Positions 14,546 to 24,020 are shown, numbered from the stretch's first letter. The stretch is DNA of 32,445 nucleotides from an uncultured Collinsella sp. (GCA_902478945.1 CABSMX010000010.1:1-32445); one strand, 5' to 3'. Notes: generated by a model not told the origin, from the sequence alone. Numbers and translations are program-made.

Positions 14546-17323
14546 CTACCCGCGGCGACGGGCGCGGCTGTAGGGCGTATCCACCATGGGCAGATCTGGA
14601 CGTAGTTTGCCGTCAAACGCGCGGTAGGCGTTCTGCACGGCGGGCGCCGTGGGGATCGTTGCGATCTCGCCGATGCCCTTGCCGCCGTATGCCACGGGCA
14701 ACAGCTCGTCCTTCTCCACGTAGATAGCGTGGATATCCGGAATCTCGGGTGCACGGAACAGCCCGAGCGTGCCGTACCTGGCCTGGGGTACGCAGTCCTT
14801 GAGCGGCCAGTCCTCGGTAAGCGCATAGCCCATACCCATGAGCACGCCGCCTTCGATCTGACCCTGGATGGAGATGGGGTTGACCACCTTGCCGGAATCG
14901 TGCGCGGCATAGACCTCGCTCACGCGACCGTCATCGTCCAGAATGACCACATGCGTGGCAAAGCCGTAGCAGATGTGGCTCTTGGGATTGGGAACGTCGG
15001 CGCCCAGCTTGTCGGTCGGCTCCAGATACACGTAGCCAAACTCGCATCCCTCGAGCGCCTTGATGGCTGCCGCGGGATCCTGAGGATGCATACCCTGGCC
15101 GGCGACGAGCTCCTGCGTGCGCAGCTGGTAGGCGCGACCGTCATCGTACTCGATCTTGACGCCGTCGCCATGCGCGCTCACGGGAGCATCGGGCGCGGGC
15201 TTGCCGGCCTCGATGCCAACCATGGCATCGCGCAGCAGGAAGGCGGCACCGCGCACGGCCTCGCCGGTCACGACCGTCTGACGCGAGCCAGACGTGGTGC
15301 CGGAGTCGGGAGCGTTCTCGGTGGAGCACTCGCCGTTGGCGATGCAGCGAAGCGGCAGGCCGCATGCCTCGGCAACGTCTTGCAAAAATACGGTGTTGCA
15401 GCCCTGGCCGATGTCGGACGTAGCGGCGTAGACCACGGCGCGGCCATCCTCGACGCGAATCTTGCAGCGACCGGCATCGGGCAGGCCAACGCCCACGCCA
15501 GCGTTCTTCATAGCGCAGGCAATGCCGGCGTGGCCGGGATGCGCATAGTAGGCATCCTTGACCTCGAGCAGTGTCTCCTTAAGCGCCGTGGAGCAGTCGG
15601 CAATCTGGCCGTTGGGCAAAACCTCGCCCGGCTCGATGGCGTTTCTGTAACGAATCTCCCACGGATCCAGGCCGACCTTCTCTGCCAGCAAGTCGATCAG
15701 GCTCTCGAGCGCAAACTCGGACTGGCAAACGCCAAAGCCGCGGTACGCGCCGGCGGGCGGGTTGTTGGTGTAGTAGCCAAAGCCGCGAATGTCGGTGTTC
15801 TGGTACTTGTAGGGGCCGACGGCATGCGTGCAGGCGCGCTCGAGTACCGGGCCGCACAGCGACGCGTAGGCGCCGGTATCAAAGTTGATCTCGCAATCCA
15901 GGCCGGTAAAGTTGCCTTCGGCGTCGCAGCCCAGTGTAAAGGTGCCGTCCATGGCATGACGCTTGGGATGAAAAGCAAGCGACTCGGCACGCGTGAGCTT
16001 GCACTTCACAGGACGCTGGAACTTATAGGCAGCAAGCGCGGCCAGGTGCTGGATCGAAACGTCCTCCTTACCGCCAAAGCCGCCGCCCACGAGCATGGTC
16101 TCGACGACCACGCGCTCGGGTTCGCTATCCCAGCCAAACATATGGGCACACTCTTTGCGCGTGTCGTAGGCACCCTGGTCGGTCGACTGCACCTTGACGC
16201 CGTTCTTGTACGGGAAGGCAACGGCGCACTCGGGCTCCAAGAAGGCATGCTCGGTAAAGGGCGTGGTAAAGCGCTGTGTTACGGTGAACGCGCTCTCCGC
16301 AAGCGCCTTGGCGGCGTCGCCGCGCGTCACGTGGCGGCTCTGGCACACGTTGTCCTTGAGCTCCACCGTGTTGCCGAAGGCAAAGAAGCTGTCATGCAGG
16401 CGCGGGGCGTCGGCGGCCCTGGCCTCGACAATGTTGCGCACGGGCTCCAGCGGCTCGTAGTCAATCTTTACGAGCTTCTTGGCCTTCTCGAGCGTCGCCT
16501 CGTCCTCGGCAACCACCAGCACGATGGCATCGCCCACGCAGCGGGTGATATCGCCCTGGGCGATCATGACGTCCCAGTCCTGGATAAGGTGGCCGACCTG
16601 GTTAACCGGCACGTCCTCGGCGCGCAGGATGCCCACCACACCGGGCAGGGCCTCGGCCTTGGAGGTGTCGATGGAGAGCACACGGGCGCGCGGATACCTG
16701 GAGCGCACGGCGCTGGCATAGGTCAGGCCCGGCTGATCGAGCTCGTCGATATCGTCGGGGTACTTGCCCTCACCGAGCACCTTCTTGCGCACGTCGATAC
16801 GAAAGGCGCGCTTGCCCACGCCGTAGTCATCGCCGCGCTCCAGGTCCTCGTCAATCTGCTTTTCGCCGCGGAGCACCGCAGCGGCCAGCGAGATGCCCTC
16901 GATAATCTTTTTGTAGCCGGTGCAGCGACAGACGTTACCGCGAATGGCGTACTTGATCTGCTCCTCAGTGGGCTCGGGGTCCTCGGCGATGAGCGCCGCA
17001 CCCGCCATGACCATGCCGGGAATGCAAAAACCGCACTGCACGGCGCCCACGGCGCCAAAGGCGTACACAAAGGCCTCGCGCACGTCCTCGGGCAGGCCCT
17101 CGACGGTCACGATGTTGCGGCCGGCGGCAAGAGCGGTGGTCAGCACGCACGCCTTGACGGCCGCACCGTCCACATGAATGGTGCAAGTGCCGCAGGCGCC
17201 CTCGGAGCAGCCGTCCTTGGCGGAGTGAATGTGCAGGTCGTCGCGCAGATAGCGCAGCAGTGGCTTGTTCTGAGTCGTCGTGCACTCGACGCCGTTAACG
17301 GTAAAAGTGAATTCCTGTGCCAT
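14546..17323 (-). CDS. xdhD: Fused Fe-S / molybdenum hydroxylase (XdhD type)
   Basis: A 925-residue enzyme of the xanthine dehydrogenase family in which the [2Fe-2S] and Mo subunits are fused, as in E. coli XdhD and the selenium-dependent xanthine dehydrogenase group. Cys39, 44, 47 and 59 form the plant-type cluster; Cys97, 100, 132 and 134 the second (CGFCIPGM, CRCTGY). The Mo part shows GGGFGGKED (413-421), AYRGFG (526-531), GQGCN (639-643) and a C-terminal GKGIGE with E886 as probable catalytic base. No FAD subunit is encoded nearby, so electrons must pass to another partner, perhaps the adjacent ferredoxin or YgfK. Purine hydroxylation is likely. Selenium dependence is known for relatives and cannot be read here. 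Confidence 0.93.
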   Translation of the reverse strand: MAQEFTFTVNGVECTTTQNKPLLRYLRDDLHIHSAKDGCSEGACGTCTIHVDGAAVKACVLTTALAAGRNIVTVEGLPEDVREAFVYAFGAVGAVQCGFCIPGMVMAGAALIAEDPEPTEEQIKYAIRGNVCRCTGYKKIIEGISLAAAVLRGEKQIDEDLERGDDYGVGKRAFRIDVRKKVLGEGKYPDDIDELDQPGLTYASAVRSRYPRARVLSIDTSKAEALPGVVGILRAEDVPVNQVGHLIQDWDVMIAQGDITRCVGDAIVLVVAEDEATLEKAKKLVKIDYEPLEPVRNIVEARAADAPRLHDSFFAFGNTVELKDNVCQSRHVTRGDAAKALAESAFTVTQRFTTPFTEHAFLEPECAVAFPYKNGVKVQSTDQGAYDTRKECAHMFGWDSEPERVVVETMLVGGGFGGKEDVSIQHLAALAAYKFQRPVKCKLTRAESLAFHPKRHAMDGTFTLGCDAEGNFTGLDCEINFDTGAYASLCGPVLERACTHAVGPYKYQNTDIRGFGYYTNNPPAGAYRGFGVCQSEFALESLIDLLAEKVGLDPWEIRYRNAIEPGEVLPNGQIADCSTALKETLLEVKDAYYAHPGHAGIACAMKNAGVGVGLPDAGRCKIRVEDGRAVVYAATSDIGQGCNTVFLQDVAEACGLPLRCIANGECSTENAPDSGTTSGSRQTVVTGEAVRGAAFLLRDAMVGIEAGKPAPDAPVSAHGDGVKIEYDDGRAYQLRTQELVAGQGMHPQDPAAAIKALEGCEFGYVYLEPTDKLGADVPNPKSHICYGFATHVVILDDDGRVSEVYAAHDSGKVVNPISIQGQIEGGVLMGMGYALTEDWPLKDCVPQARYGTLGLFRAPEIPDIHAIYVEKDELLPVAYGGKGIGEIATIPTAPAVQNAYRAFDGKLRPDLPMVDTPYSRARRRG

Positions 17324-17335
17324 GGTGATTCCCTT

Positions 17336-17815
17336 CTACACGCCGGCGGCGATGCCGGTGCGGTCGTGGATGGCGCCATGCGGGCAGACGACGGCGCACA
17401 TGCCGCACGACAGGCAGTCCACGCCGTCGATATGGGCGCAGTTGTCCTCGATGCGGATAGCGCCGGCAGGGCACTTTTTGGCGCACATACCGCAACCGAT
17501 GCAGCTCGTGTCGCAGACCTTGCGCGCAATGGCACCCTTATCGGTGTTGTTGCAGCGCACCAGAATGTTCTGGTAGCCGGGGACGAAGGCAATCACGCGC
17601 TGCGGGCACGCCATGCCGCACAGGCCACAGCCCGTGCACTTGGAGCGGTCCACGCGGGCGATGCCATCGACCAGCGCAATGGCGCCGTGGGGGCAGGCCG
17701 TGACGCAGGCGCCACAGCCAATGCAGCCTTCGCTGCAGCGGGCGTCGCCGCCCGCGGAAGCACAGCCGCTTCCGCAGGCAACGTAGGCCACATTATGTTG
17801 AATGGATTTGGCCAT
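17336..17815 (-). CDS. Four-cluster ferredoxin-like Fe-S protein
   Basis: A 159-residue electron carrier with four CxxCxxCxxxC motifs: Cys31/34/37/41, 60/63/66/70, 105/108/111/115 and 134/137/140/144, so up to four [4Fe-4S] clusters. The stretch CNNTDKG followed by CDTSCIGCGMCAKKCP resembles the C-terminal half of RnfB; extra Cys14, 18, 27, 88, 101 and 126 are present. It sits 11 bp after ygfK and 12 bp before the Mo hydroxylase, and E. coli has a ferredoxin-type subunit (YgfS) in the equivalent cluster. A role moving electrons between the Mo enzyme and YgfK is likely. The Shine-Dalgarno sequence is weak (GGCGAG), so translation may be coupled to ygfK. Confidence 0.85.
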   Translation of the reverse strand: MAKSIQHNVAYVACGSGCASAGGDARCSEGCIGCGACVTACPHGAIALVDGIARVDRSKCTGCGLCGMACPQRVIAFVPGYQNILVRCNNTDKGAIARKVCDTSCIGCGMCAKKCPAGAIRIEDNCAHIDGVDCLSCGMCAVVCPHGAIHDRTGIAAGV

Positions 17816-17826
17816 AAGAGACTCGC

Positions 17827-20826
17827 CTATTTCTTAAGAAGGTACGAATAGTTGTCGCGCACAGCCCTGATGGTCAGGCGGACGGCCTCGGGAAGACCGG
17901 TGTTGACGGCATCGACCGAGACGGTGCGGACCGTGCCGGCGACGCGAACCTTAAAGTGGTCCTCGTCCACGGCCAGGAAGCCCTCGTTCTCGGAGTTCTC
18001 CATGTCCTCCTCGCTCCAGAACAGGGTGAGCTTGTCCTTGTAGGGACGACCCTCCTGGTAAGGGCAGAACACGGCGCAGTTGCCGCACTCGTTGCACATG
18101 CCGTCGACATGGACGACCTGATGCTTGGCCAGGCCCGGCACCTTAATTGCCACGTTGGCGCGGTTGGGGCACACGTCGCAGCAGACCTCGCACACCGAGC
18201 CGCAGCCCAGGCAGCGGGTCTTGGTGCAGTTGCGCTTGTCGCGGCACAGCGACCCCTTGCGCTCGTAGCAGGTGTCCTCGCGGCCGGCCTGCTCGTTGCA
18301 GTCGGCGTACTTGTTAAAGTCCACACCGGCGATGGCACGGGCGACCTCGGCGGCATCGGCGATAGCCTCGACCACGGTGGCAGGACCGCGACGGCAGTCG
18401 CCGGCAGCCCAAACGCCCTCGACGCCGGTGGAGGTGGCGGCAAGACGGCCGCGACGGTCGTGCTCGACGCCCGCGGCATCGTACAGGCTGGCATCGATGC
18501 CCTCGCCCACGGCGCAGATCACCGTGGTGGCGGAAAGCTCGACGGTCTCGCCCGTGGCGACGGGGCTGCGACGGCCGCTTGCATCCGGCTCGCCGAGCTC
18601 CATAACATCGCAGGTCAGCACGGCGCCGTTGAGCGCCTTAGGCGCCAGCAGCTCGCAGAACTCAACGCCGTCGGCAAGAGCAAGATCGAGCTCTTCCTCG
18701 TCGGCGGGCATCTGCTTCTTGGTGCGGCGGTAGACCAGGCGCACGCTCTTCACGCCAGCCAGGCGCTTGGCCACGCGAGCCGCGTCCATGGCGGTGTTGC
18801 CGGCGCCAATGACTACGACGTCCTCGCCCAGCTCGAGCTTCTCGCCCTTCTTGGCGGCCTCGAGGAACTCCAGCACGTCGAGCTCGGCACCCTCGCCCAA
18901 GCCCGCAGAGCCGGGCATCCAGGCACCGGTGGCCACGACCACGTCAGTAAAGCCTTGAGCCTTGAGTTCGTCGATGGAATCCACGCGAGCGTTGAGCTGT
19001 ACCTTGGCGCCAAAGGCCAGGCAGAGCTCGGCATCGTGGGAGATATCGTCGCTCGCGATACGGAACTCGGGGATCACGTGACGGACCACGCCGCCGAGAG
19101 AGTCGCGGGCCTCAAAGATGGTGACGGGCACGCCGGCACGCGTCAGGAAGAACGCCGTCGCCAGGCCGGCCGGGCCGCCGCCGATAACGGCAACGTTGCG
19201 CTCGCCGTCGTTTGCGATGGCCTGGACACGCAGCTTGGGCAGCACGGCGGTCATGGCCTCGCGGGCGGCCTTGAGCTTGCTGGCGCGAATCTGGGCGCCC
19301 TCGGGCTCGTAGAACGCACGCTCGCAGGCACGGCCGCAGGGATGCGGGCAGATGGTGCCGGTAATGAACGGCAGAGCGTTGCGCTCGATGATGATGTTGA
19401 GCGCGTCCTCGTAGCGGCCCTCGTCAACAGCCGCCAGGTAGGCGGGAATGTCCTGCTGGATGGGGCAACTCGTACGGCACGGCGTGGTAAAGCAGTCGGA
19501 AAGCGGGCTCTTGCCGGCGACCTTGCGATCGGGCAGCGGGCGCAACGGCTTCTTGTAAAGCGGGTTGGTGAGCGAATCGGTCTGGATCGCGGTCACGGCG
19601 TCGAGAGAGACGCCCTCAAACGGCTTGCCGTCCAGATCGGTAAACTCGCCAGCCATCTGGCTAAAGCGCTCGTAGCCACCGGGCTTGAGCACGTCGGTCG
19701 CCAGGGTGACGGGCCAAATGCCGGCATCGTACAGGGCGCGGATGTTGTAGACCGTGGCGCCGCCGGAGTAGCTGATGCGCAGCTTGCCATCAAACTGCTC
19801 GGTAATGCGGCGGGCAGCCTCGATGGTCAGCGAGAACAGCGAACGGCCGGACATGTACATCTCGGTGGAGGGCAGCTCGTTTCTCGTCACGTCGACGGGG
19901 AACGTGTTGGTCAGCTTGACGCCAAACTCCAGGCCGCGCTCGGCGCACAGGGCAATCAGGCGCTCGAACATAGGCACGGCATCGGCCCACTGCAGGTCCT
20001 CGCGGAAGTGCGTGTCATCGAAGACGATGTAGTCAAAGCCCAGCTCGTTGAGGCGCTGGCGGGCAAACTCATAGCCCAGCAGCGTGGGGTTGCACTTGAT
20101 GTAGGTGTTGAGACCCTTCTCGGTAATCAGATAGGTCGCGATGCGCTCGATCTCCGCCGGCGGGCAGCCATGCAGCGTGGACTCGGTAATGGAGTTGGAG
20201 ACGCGCGCCGGGATGGACTCGACAAACGCGGCATCGACATGCTCAAACTTGTCCAGGTTAGCGAGCGCCCACGTGCGGCACTCGTTCCAAACCTCGGAGC
20301 CGCTGGCGTCCTTCATGCCCTCAATGTACGCATCGACCTTGGGGCTCTTGATGCCCTCGAGGTCATAACCCACGGACATGTTGAAGACAAAACCATCCGG
20401 GCTGCCCAGGCCGTACTCGCAAGCGATCAGGTGGCAGGCAAACCATGCCTTCACGTACTCGGCAAAGGCCTGCGGAACCTCGAGCTCGGTCGACCACTCG
20501 CAGTTGTAGCACTCGTCCTGCGCCACGATGCAGGGCTTGTTCACACACTTGGAGAGCTCCTCGCCGTCCATAACCTGAACGGTCTTGAGCTCAAAGAAGC
20601 GGGAACCGGCCACGTAGGATGCCACGATGTTCTGGGCCAGCTGCGTGTTGGGGCCGGCGGCCGGGCCAAACGGAGTCTCGATGCGCTCGTCAAAAATGGG
20701 AAGCGCGCCCTCCTGGTTGGTCGTGACCATCTTGCGCACGCCAAAGACGGCGCCCTGGGTCTTGTGCTCCTCGATGATCCAGTTCATCAGCTGCGAAAAC
20801 GGGATCGGCCTCATGATGTCGCTCAT
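17827..20826 (-). CDS. ygfK: YgfK-type Fe-S flavoprotein reductase
   Basis: A 999-residue protein annotated in databases as putative selenate reductase subunit YgfK and implicated in reductive purine/urate breakdown. An N-terminal TIM-barrel-like domain resembling dihydropyrimidine or dihydroorotate dehydrogenases spans about 1-440. A GltD-like module follows, with CFTTPCRTSCP (445-455), CPHPCGRACERAF (from 493) and the FAD loop VIGGGPAGLA (about 547-556). The C-terminal end holds two more clusters, CLGCGSVCEVCCDVCP and CNECGNCAVFCP. NAD(P)H or ferredoxin electrons would pass via FAD and Fe-S to the ring-reducing site. ATG 20826 has AGAGGAG 7 nt upstream; an open frame to 20949 crosses a hairpin block and is not used. 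Confidence 0.93.
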   Translation of the reverse strand: MSDIMRPIPFSQLMNWIIEEHKTQGAVFGVRKMVTTNQEGALPIFDERIETPFGPAAGPNTQLAQNIVASYVAGSRFFELKTVQVMDGEELSKCVNKPCIVAQDECYNCEWSTELEVPQAFAEYVKAWFACHLIACEYGLGSPDGFVFNMSVGYDLEGIKSPKVDAYIEGMKDASGSEVWNECRTWALANLDKFEHVDAAFVESIPARVSNSITESTLHGCPPAEIERIATYLITEKGLNTYIKCNPTLLGYEFARQRLNELGFDYIVFDDTHFREDLQWADAVPMFERLIALCAERGLEFGVKLTNTFPVDVTRNELPSTEMYMSGRSLFSLTIEAARRITEQFDGKLRISYSGGATVYNIRALYDAGIWPVTLATDVLKPGGYERFSQMAGEFTDLDGKPFEGVSLDAVTAIQTDSLTNPLYKKPLRPLPDRKVAGKSPLSDCFTTPCRTSCPIQQDIPAYLAAVDEGRYEDALNIIIERNALPFITGTICPHPCGRACERAFYEPEGAQIRASKLKAAREAMTAVLPKLRVQAIANDGERNVAVIGGGPAGLATAFFLTRAGVPVTIFEARDSLGGVVRHVIPEFRIASDDISHDAELCLAFGAKVQLNARVDSIDELKAQGFTDVVVATGAWMPGSAGLGEGAELDVLEFLEAAKKGEKLELGEDVVVIGAGNTAMDAARVAKRLAGVKSVRLVYRRTKKQMPADEEELDLALADGVEFCELLAPKALNGAVLTCDVMELGEPDASGRRSPVATGETVELSATTVICAVGEGIDASLYDAAGVEHDRRGRLAATSTGVEGVWAAGDCRRGPATVVEAIADAAEVARAIAGVDFNKYADCNEQAGREDTCYERKGSLCRDKRNCTKTRCLGCGSVCEVCCDVCPNRANVAIKVPGLAKHQVVHVDGMCNECGNCAVFCPYQEGRPYKDKLTLFWSEEDMENSENEGFLAVDEDHFKVRVAGTVRTVSVDAVNTGLPEAVRLTIRAVRDNYSYLLKK

Positions 20827-20844
20827 AATGAGCTCCTCTCTGTA

Positions 20845-20960
20845 GCGCCCGGCGAGACCGCGCGGCGGGCGCAAATACGGTGTAGCGCTAGCACAGCGCC
20901 GGCGACCCCGCGGAGGTCGCCTATACGCGCGTCGGATGCGGCGAAACATCCGACGCGCGT
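20845..20960 (-). other. Three stem-loops between ssnA and ygfK
   Basis: Consecutive perfect stems: GCGCCCG/CGGGCGC (20845-20872), GGCGACC/GGTCGCC (20901-20921), and a 14-bp stem 20925-20938 with 20947-20960 around an 8-nt loop. No T-run follows any of them. They probably act in the RNA to set the ssnA to ygfK ratio by partial termination or end protection. Confidence 0.7.
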
Positions 20961-20974
20961 GAATCTACTTGTAA

Positions 20975-22330
20975 TTAGTAGGCGCGATCGTTGAGCGTGC
21001 TCCAGAGCTTCTTGGACTCAGCCATGGTCCACGCGTTGATCTTGTCCTCATCAATGCCAACGAACTCGCGATCCTTGTACAGGACGCGGCCGTTGATGAT
21101 GGTGGTGCGGCAGTTTTTGCCCATCATGCCAAAGAGCATGTGGCCGTCGATATTCTCCTCGCTCAGCGGCGTAAAGGGCTTGTAGTCCATAACGATAACG
21201 TCGGCGGCAGCGCCGGCCTCGAGCACACCGAGCTTACGATCGAAGTACTTGCTCGCCATCTTGGCGTTGTTCTCGAACAGCATGGTCATGGCCTCACACC
21301 AGCCCACGTTGGGCATGGCGGCGTTGTGGCGCTGAATGATCAGGAAGACCTTAAGGCTCTCGAGCATATCGTGGGTGTAGGCGTCGGTGCCCATGCACAC
21401 GGGAATGCCGCGGCGGAAGAACTCGAGCACGGGGGCGCAGCCCACGGCGTTGCCCATATTGGATTCGGGGTTGTTGACCAGCCAAGTGCCGGACTCCTTG
21501 ACGATATCCATCTCGGCAGGCGTCACGTGGATGCAGTGGCCGAGCATGGTGTCGGGACCCAGCAGGTTGTGCTGCAGCAGGCGCTCGACGGGGCTGATAC
21601 CACCGCGGTTGAGGCGGGAATCCCACACGTCGTTCATGCCCTCGCACACATGGATGTGGAAGCCGGTCAGGCCGTTGTTGGCCTCGGCCATCTTATCCAT
21701 GGTCTCGTCCGAAAGCGTAAAGGTAGCATGTCCGCCAAACATGGCGGCGATCATGTGGTTGTCGTTATCGCGACGCTCCTTGGCGGCCCACTGGGCAAAT
21801 TCGGCGTTCTCGGCAATGGCCTGGTCGCACTTTTCCTGGCCGCGGCGATCGGAGACCTCGTAGCACAGGCACGAACGCATGCCCAGCTCCTGAGCTGCAT
21901 CCTTAATGGTAAAAAGGCTTCCCGGGATCTCGCAGAAGCTCGCATGGTGATCGAAGATCGTGGTGACGCCATCACGGATGGAGTCCAAAATCGTAGCATA
22001 GGCGCTGGCCTTGGTGCCGTCGAGCGTCAGGTTGTCGTCGATCTTCCACCACTGCTGCTCAAGATTCTCCAGGAAGTTGGTGGGGTTGCAGCCCTTAATG
22101 GCAAGGCCGCGGGCCAGACCCGAGTAGATGTGGGTGTGGCAGTTGATGAGTCCGGGCATGATGAGGTTGCCCTGGGCATCGACGTACTCGGCATCCGGGT
22201 ACTTGGCCTTGAGCTCGCGCTCGGGGCCCACTTCGACGATCGTATCTCCGTCAATGGCGACCGCACCGTTTGGAATGAACGGGGTCTGAGCGTTGCGGGT
22301 AAAGACGGAACCGTTAGCGACCAGAAGCAT
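20975..22330 (-). CDS. ssnA: SsnA family aminohydrolase
   Basis: A 451-residue metal-dependent aminohydrolase of the SsnA/guanine deaminase type. Metal ligands are visible: H65 and H67 in NCHTHIYSG, H225/H227 in GFHIHVCEG, H265 in LGHCIHV and D316 in MGTDAYTHD. Family members deaminate purines and related rings; in this cluster it probably acts on an amino-purine or on a reduced urate intermediate (inference). ATG 22330 has GAAGGGAGC just upstream, while an ATG six codons earlier at 22348 does not. It follows the permease after 195 bp and precedes ygfK by 148 bp, both gaps holding three hairpins. Confidence 0.92.
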   Translation of the reverse strand: MLLVANGSVFTRNAQTPFIPNGAVAIDGDTIVEVGPERELKAKYPDAEYVDAQGNLIMPGLINCHTHIYSGLARGLAIKGCNPTNFLENLEQQWWKIDDNLTLDGTKASAYATILDSIRDGVTTIFDHHASFCEIPGSLFTIKDAAQELGMRSCLCYEVSDRRGQEKCDQAIAENAEFAQWAAKERRDNDNHMIAAMFGGHATFTLSDETMDKMAEANNGLTGFHIHVCEGMNDVWDSRLNRGGISPVERLLQHNLLGPDTMLGHCIHVTPAEMDIVKESGTWLVNNPESNMGNAVGCAPVLEFFRRGIPVCMGTDAYTHDMLESLKVFLIIQRHNAAMPNVGWCEAMTMLFENNAKMASKYFDRKLGVLEAGAAADVIVMDYKPFTPLSEENIDGHMLFGMMGKNCRTTIINGRVLYKDREFVGIDEDKINAWTMAESKKLWSTLNDRAY

Positions 22331-22435
22331 GGATGCTCCCTTCAACATCAGAGGCGGGGTTTGACACCTCTGACATGGCGGAGTGCGAAGCGCCGGCCTA
22401 CACCGGAAACGGGCCCTCTCCCGTCAACGCTTCAC

Positions 22436-22508
22436 CAAAGGGACAAACCCTTTGAAGTGCGGCTTGGCGCCGCATGGCGTCGGCGGACGAGGCGATGCGT
22501 CCGCCGAC
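22436..22508 (-). other. Three stem-loops between the permease and ssnA
   Basis: CAAAGGG/CCCTTTG (22436-22454), TGCGGC/GCCGCA (22458-22474) and a perfect 11-bp stem, GTCGGCGGACG with its complement (22479-22508). All lie within 20-90 bp of the permease stop codon and lack a T-run, echoing the spacer before ygfK. Confidence 0.65.
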
Positions 22509-22525
22509 GAATAGCACCGAATTGG

Positions 22526-23920
22526 TTACTTCTTGCTCTCGGGCAAGACCAGATCCGCGGCGGCATCCTTGGCGGCATCGATGTGCTGAGCCACGACCGG
22601 CGTCTGCGGAAGGATCAGGTTAAGGACAATGGCCATGATGGCGGTGGGGGTTACGGCATTGGAGCCGATGACGGTGGACACCCAGGCGGGCATACCCTCG
22701 CCGGCAAGGCAACCGCTGGCCATCCAGATACCCAGGCCAAAGACGACGGAGGTGCCGACGATGGTGGTAGTGCGCTGCGTGAGGCCCTCGCGGGTGAACA
22801 TGCGCACGCCGTTCATGGTGATGGTGCCAAAGACGCCGACGGTCGCGCCGCCGATGACGGGCTGCGGGATAGCGGAAAGGACGGCAGAGAGCTGCGGAAA
22901 CAGACCGGCGATGGCAAAGACGGCCGCAATGATCACAAAGACCCACTTGTTGACGACCTTGTTGGAGCAGATGATGCCCACGTTCTGGCCAAGGGCGCTG
23001 GTAGGAAGACCGCCCAGCAGACCGCCGACCATAGAGGTGAGGCCCTGGGACACGATAGCGCCGGAGAGCTCGCGCTCGGTGGGCATACGGTCGATGGAGC
23101 CCAGGCAGGCGGCGGAGACGTCACCGATAACCTGGATGGCAACCATGGGGAACACGACGGCGAGGGTAATGCAGACCTCGGGATCAAACTCGAGCGCGTA
23201 GGGCATGAGCTTTGGAAGGGCGAAGACCTGAGCGGTGGCGACGCTGGAGAAGTCGATCATGCCAAAGGGGATGGAGACGATCATACCAACGATCATGCCA
23301 AAGAACACAGAGCCCAACTTGAGCGTGCCCTTGCCAAAGTTGGCGAGCGCAAAGACCACGGCGAAGGTGATGAGAGCGACGCACCAGGCCTGCGGGGTGC
23401 CCCACAACGGCGTACCCATACCGCCGGCCATATACTTGACGGCCGTGGGATAGAGAGAGACGCCAATGGAGAAGATGACCGTACCGGTCACGACGGGCGG
23501 GAACAGCCACTTGATCTTGCTGTAGGCCAGACCAAAGAGGACCGCAACGGCGCCGCCGACGATCTCGCCGCCCAGCAGTGCGCCAAAGCTAAAGCCCGAG
23601 GCGCCCATGGCCTGCAGGGCCGGCAGGAACGCGAACGAAACGCCCATGACGATGGGCAGGCCGCCGCCGATGCGACGGAAGGGAGCGAAGGCCTGAAGGG
23701 CCGTGTCGATTGCCGAAAGAATGAGCGCGACCTGGATGATGTCGGTACTCTGCTGGCTATTAAAGCCGTAGACGCCGGCCATGATGACCGCCGGGGTAAT
23801 GATGCCGGCAAACGATGCCAGTACGTGCTGAAGGGCACACGGGATCATTTCCTTAACGGGAGGCATGCCTTCGCGAGTGAACAGGGCTTCAGTGCCGTTC
23901 GTAACCGTCTCCTGGGTCAT
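22526..23920 (-). CDS. NCS2 family purine/xanthine/urate permease
   Basis: A 464-residue membrane protein of the NCS2 (UraA/XanQ/UacT) family with about 14 hydrophobic segments and GQNVGIICSNK (311-321), the family signature. These proteins import nucleobases with protons or sodium. At residue 263 the sequence reads AIQVIGDVSAA, where XanQ and UapA have a substrate-binding Glu before the IGD motif; here it is Gln, so specificity cannot be read directly. It is the first gene of the minus-strand operon with ssnA, ygfK, ferredoxin and xdhD, and diverges from the regulator at 24273. Start ATG 23920 has GGTGG close upstream. Xanthine or urate is the likely substrate. Confidence 0.9.
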   Translation of the reverse strand: MTQETVTNGTEALFTREGMPPVKEMIPCALQHVLASFAGIITPAVIMAGVYGFNSQQSTDIIQVALILSAIDTALQAFAPFRRIGGGLPIVMGVSFAFLPALQAMGASGFSFGALLGGEIVGGAVAVLFGLAYSKIKWLFPPVVTGTVIFSIGVSLYPTAVKYMAGGMGTPLWGTPQAWCVALITFAVVFALANFGKGTLKLGSVFFGMIVGMIVSIPFGMIDFSSVATAQVFALPKLMPYALEFDPEVCITLAVVFPMVAIQVIGDVSAACLGSIDRMPTERELSGAIVSQGLTSMVGGLLGGLPTSALGQNVGIICSNKVVNKWVFVIIAAVFAIAGLFPQLSAVLSAIPQPVIGGATVGVFGTITMNGVRMFTREGLTQRTTTIVGTSVVFGLGIWMASGCLAGEGMPAWVSTVIGSNAVTPTAIMAIVLNLILPQTPVVAQHIDAAKDAAADLVLPESKK

Positions 23921-24020
23921 TTGACCACCAATCCTCGAAGTAGTTGTTTTCGCATCTAACGCTCTATTGTGACGCAGTGCGGGGTTGAGGTTGTGCCTTC
24001 ATTGCATATCGTATTAAAGA

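Noticed and set aside
14729..17851. 1040-residue open frame on the plus strand
   Set aside because: It is the mirror of xdhD and the ferredoxin gene, has no family motifs and is rich in Leu, Gly, Val and His as antisense frames of GC-rich genes are.
17956..20994. 1012-residue open frame on the plus strand
   Set aside because: Antisense to ygfK, no recognisable domain and no ribosome site.
22436..22508. Purine or xanthine riboswitch
   Set aside because: Stem-loops are present, but I see none of the conserved loop sequences of known purine riboswitch classes and they lie next to an upstream stop codon.
21140..23959. 939-residue open frame on the plus strand
   Set aside because: Antisense to ssnA and the permease, crosses both genes and their spacer, composition is low-complexity Asp/Gly/His.
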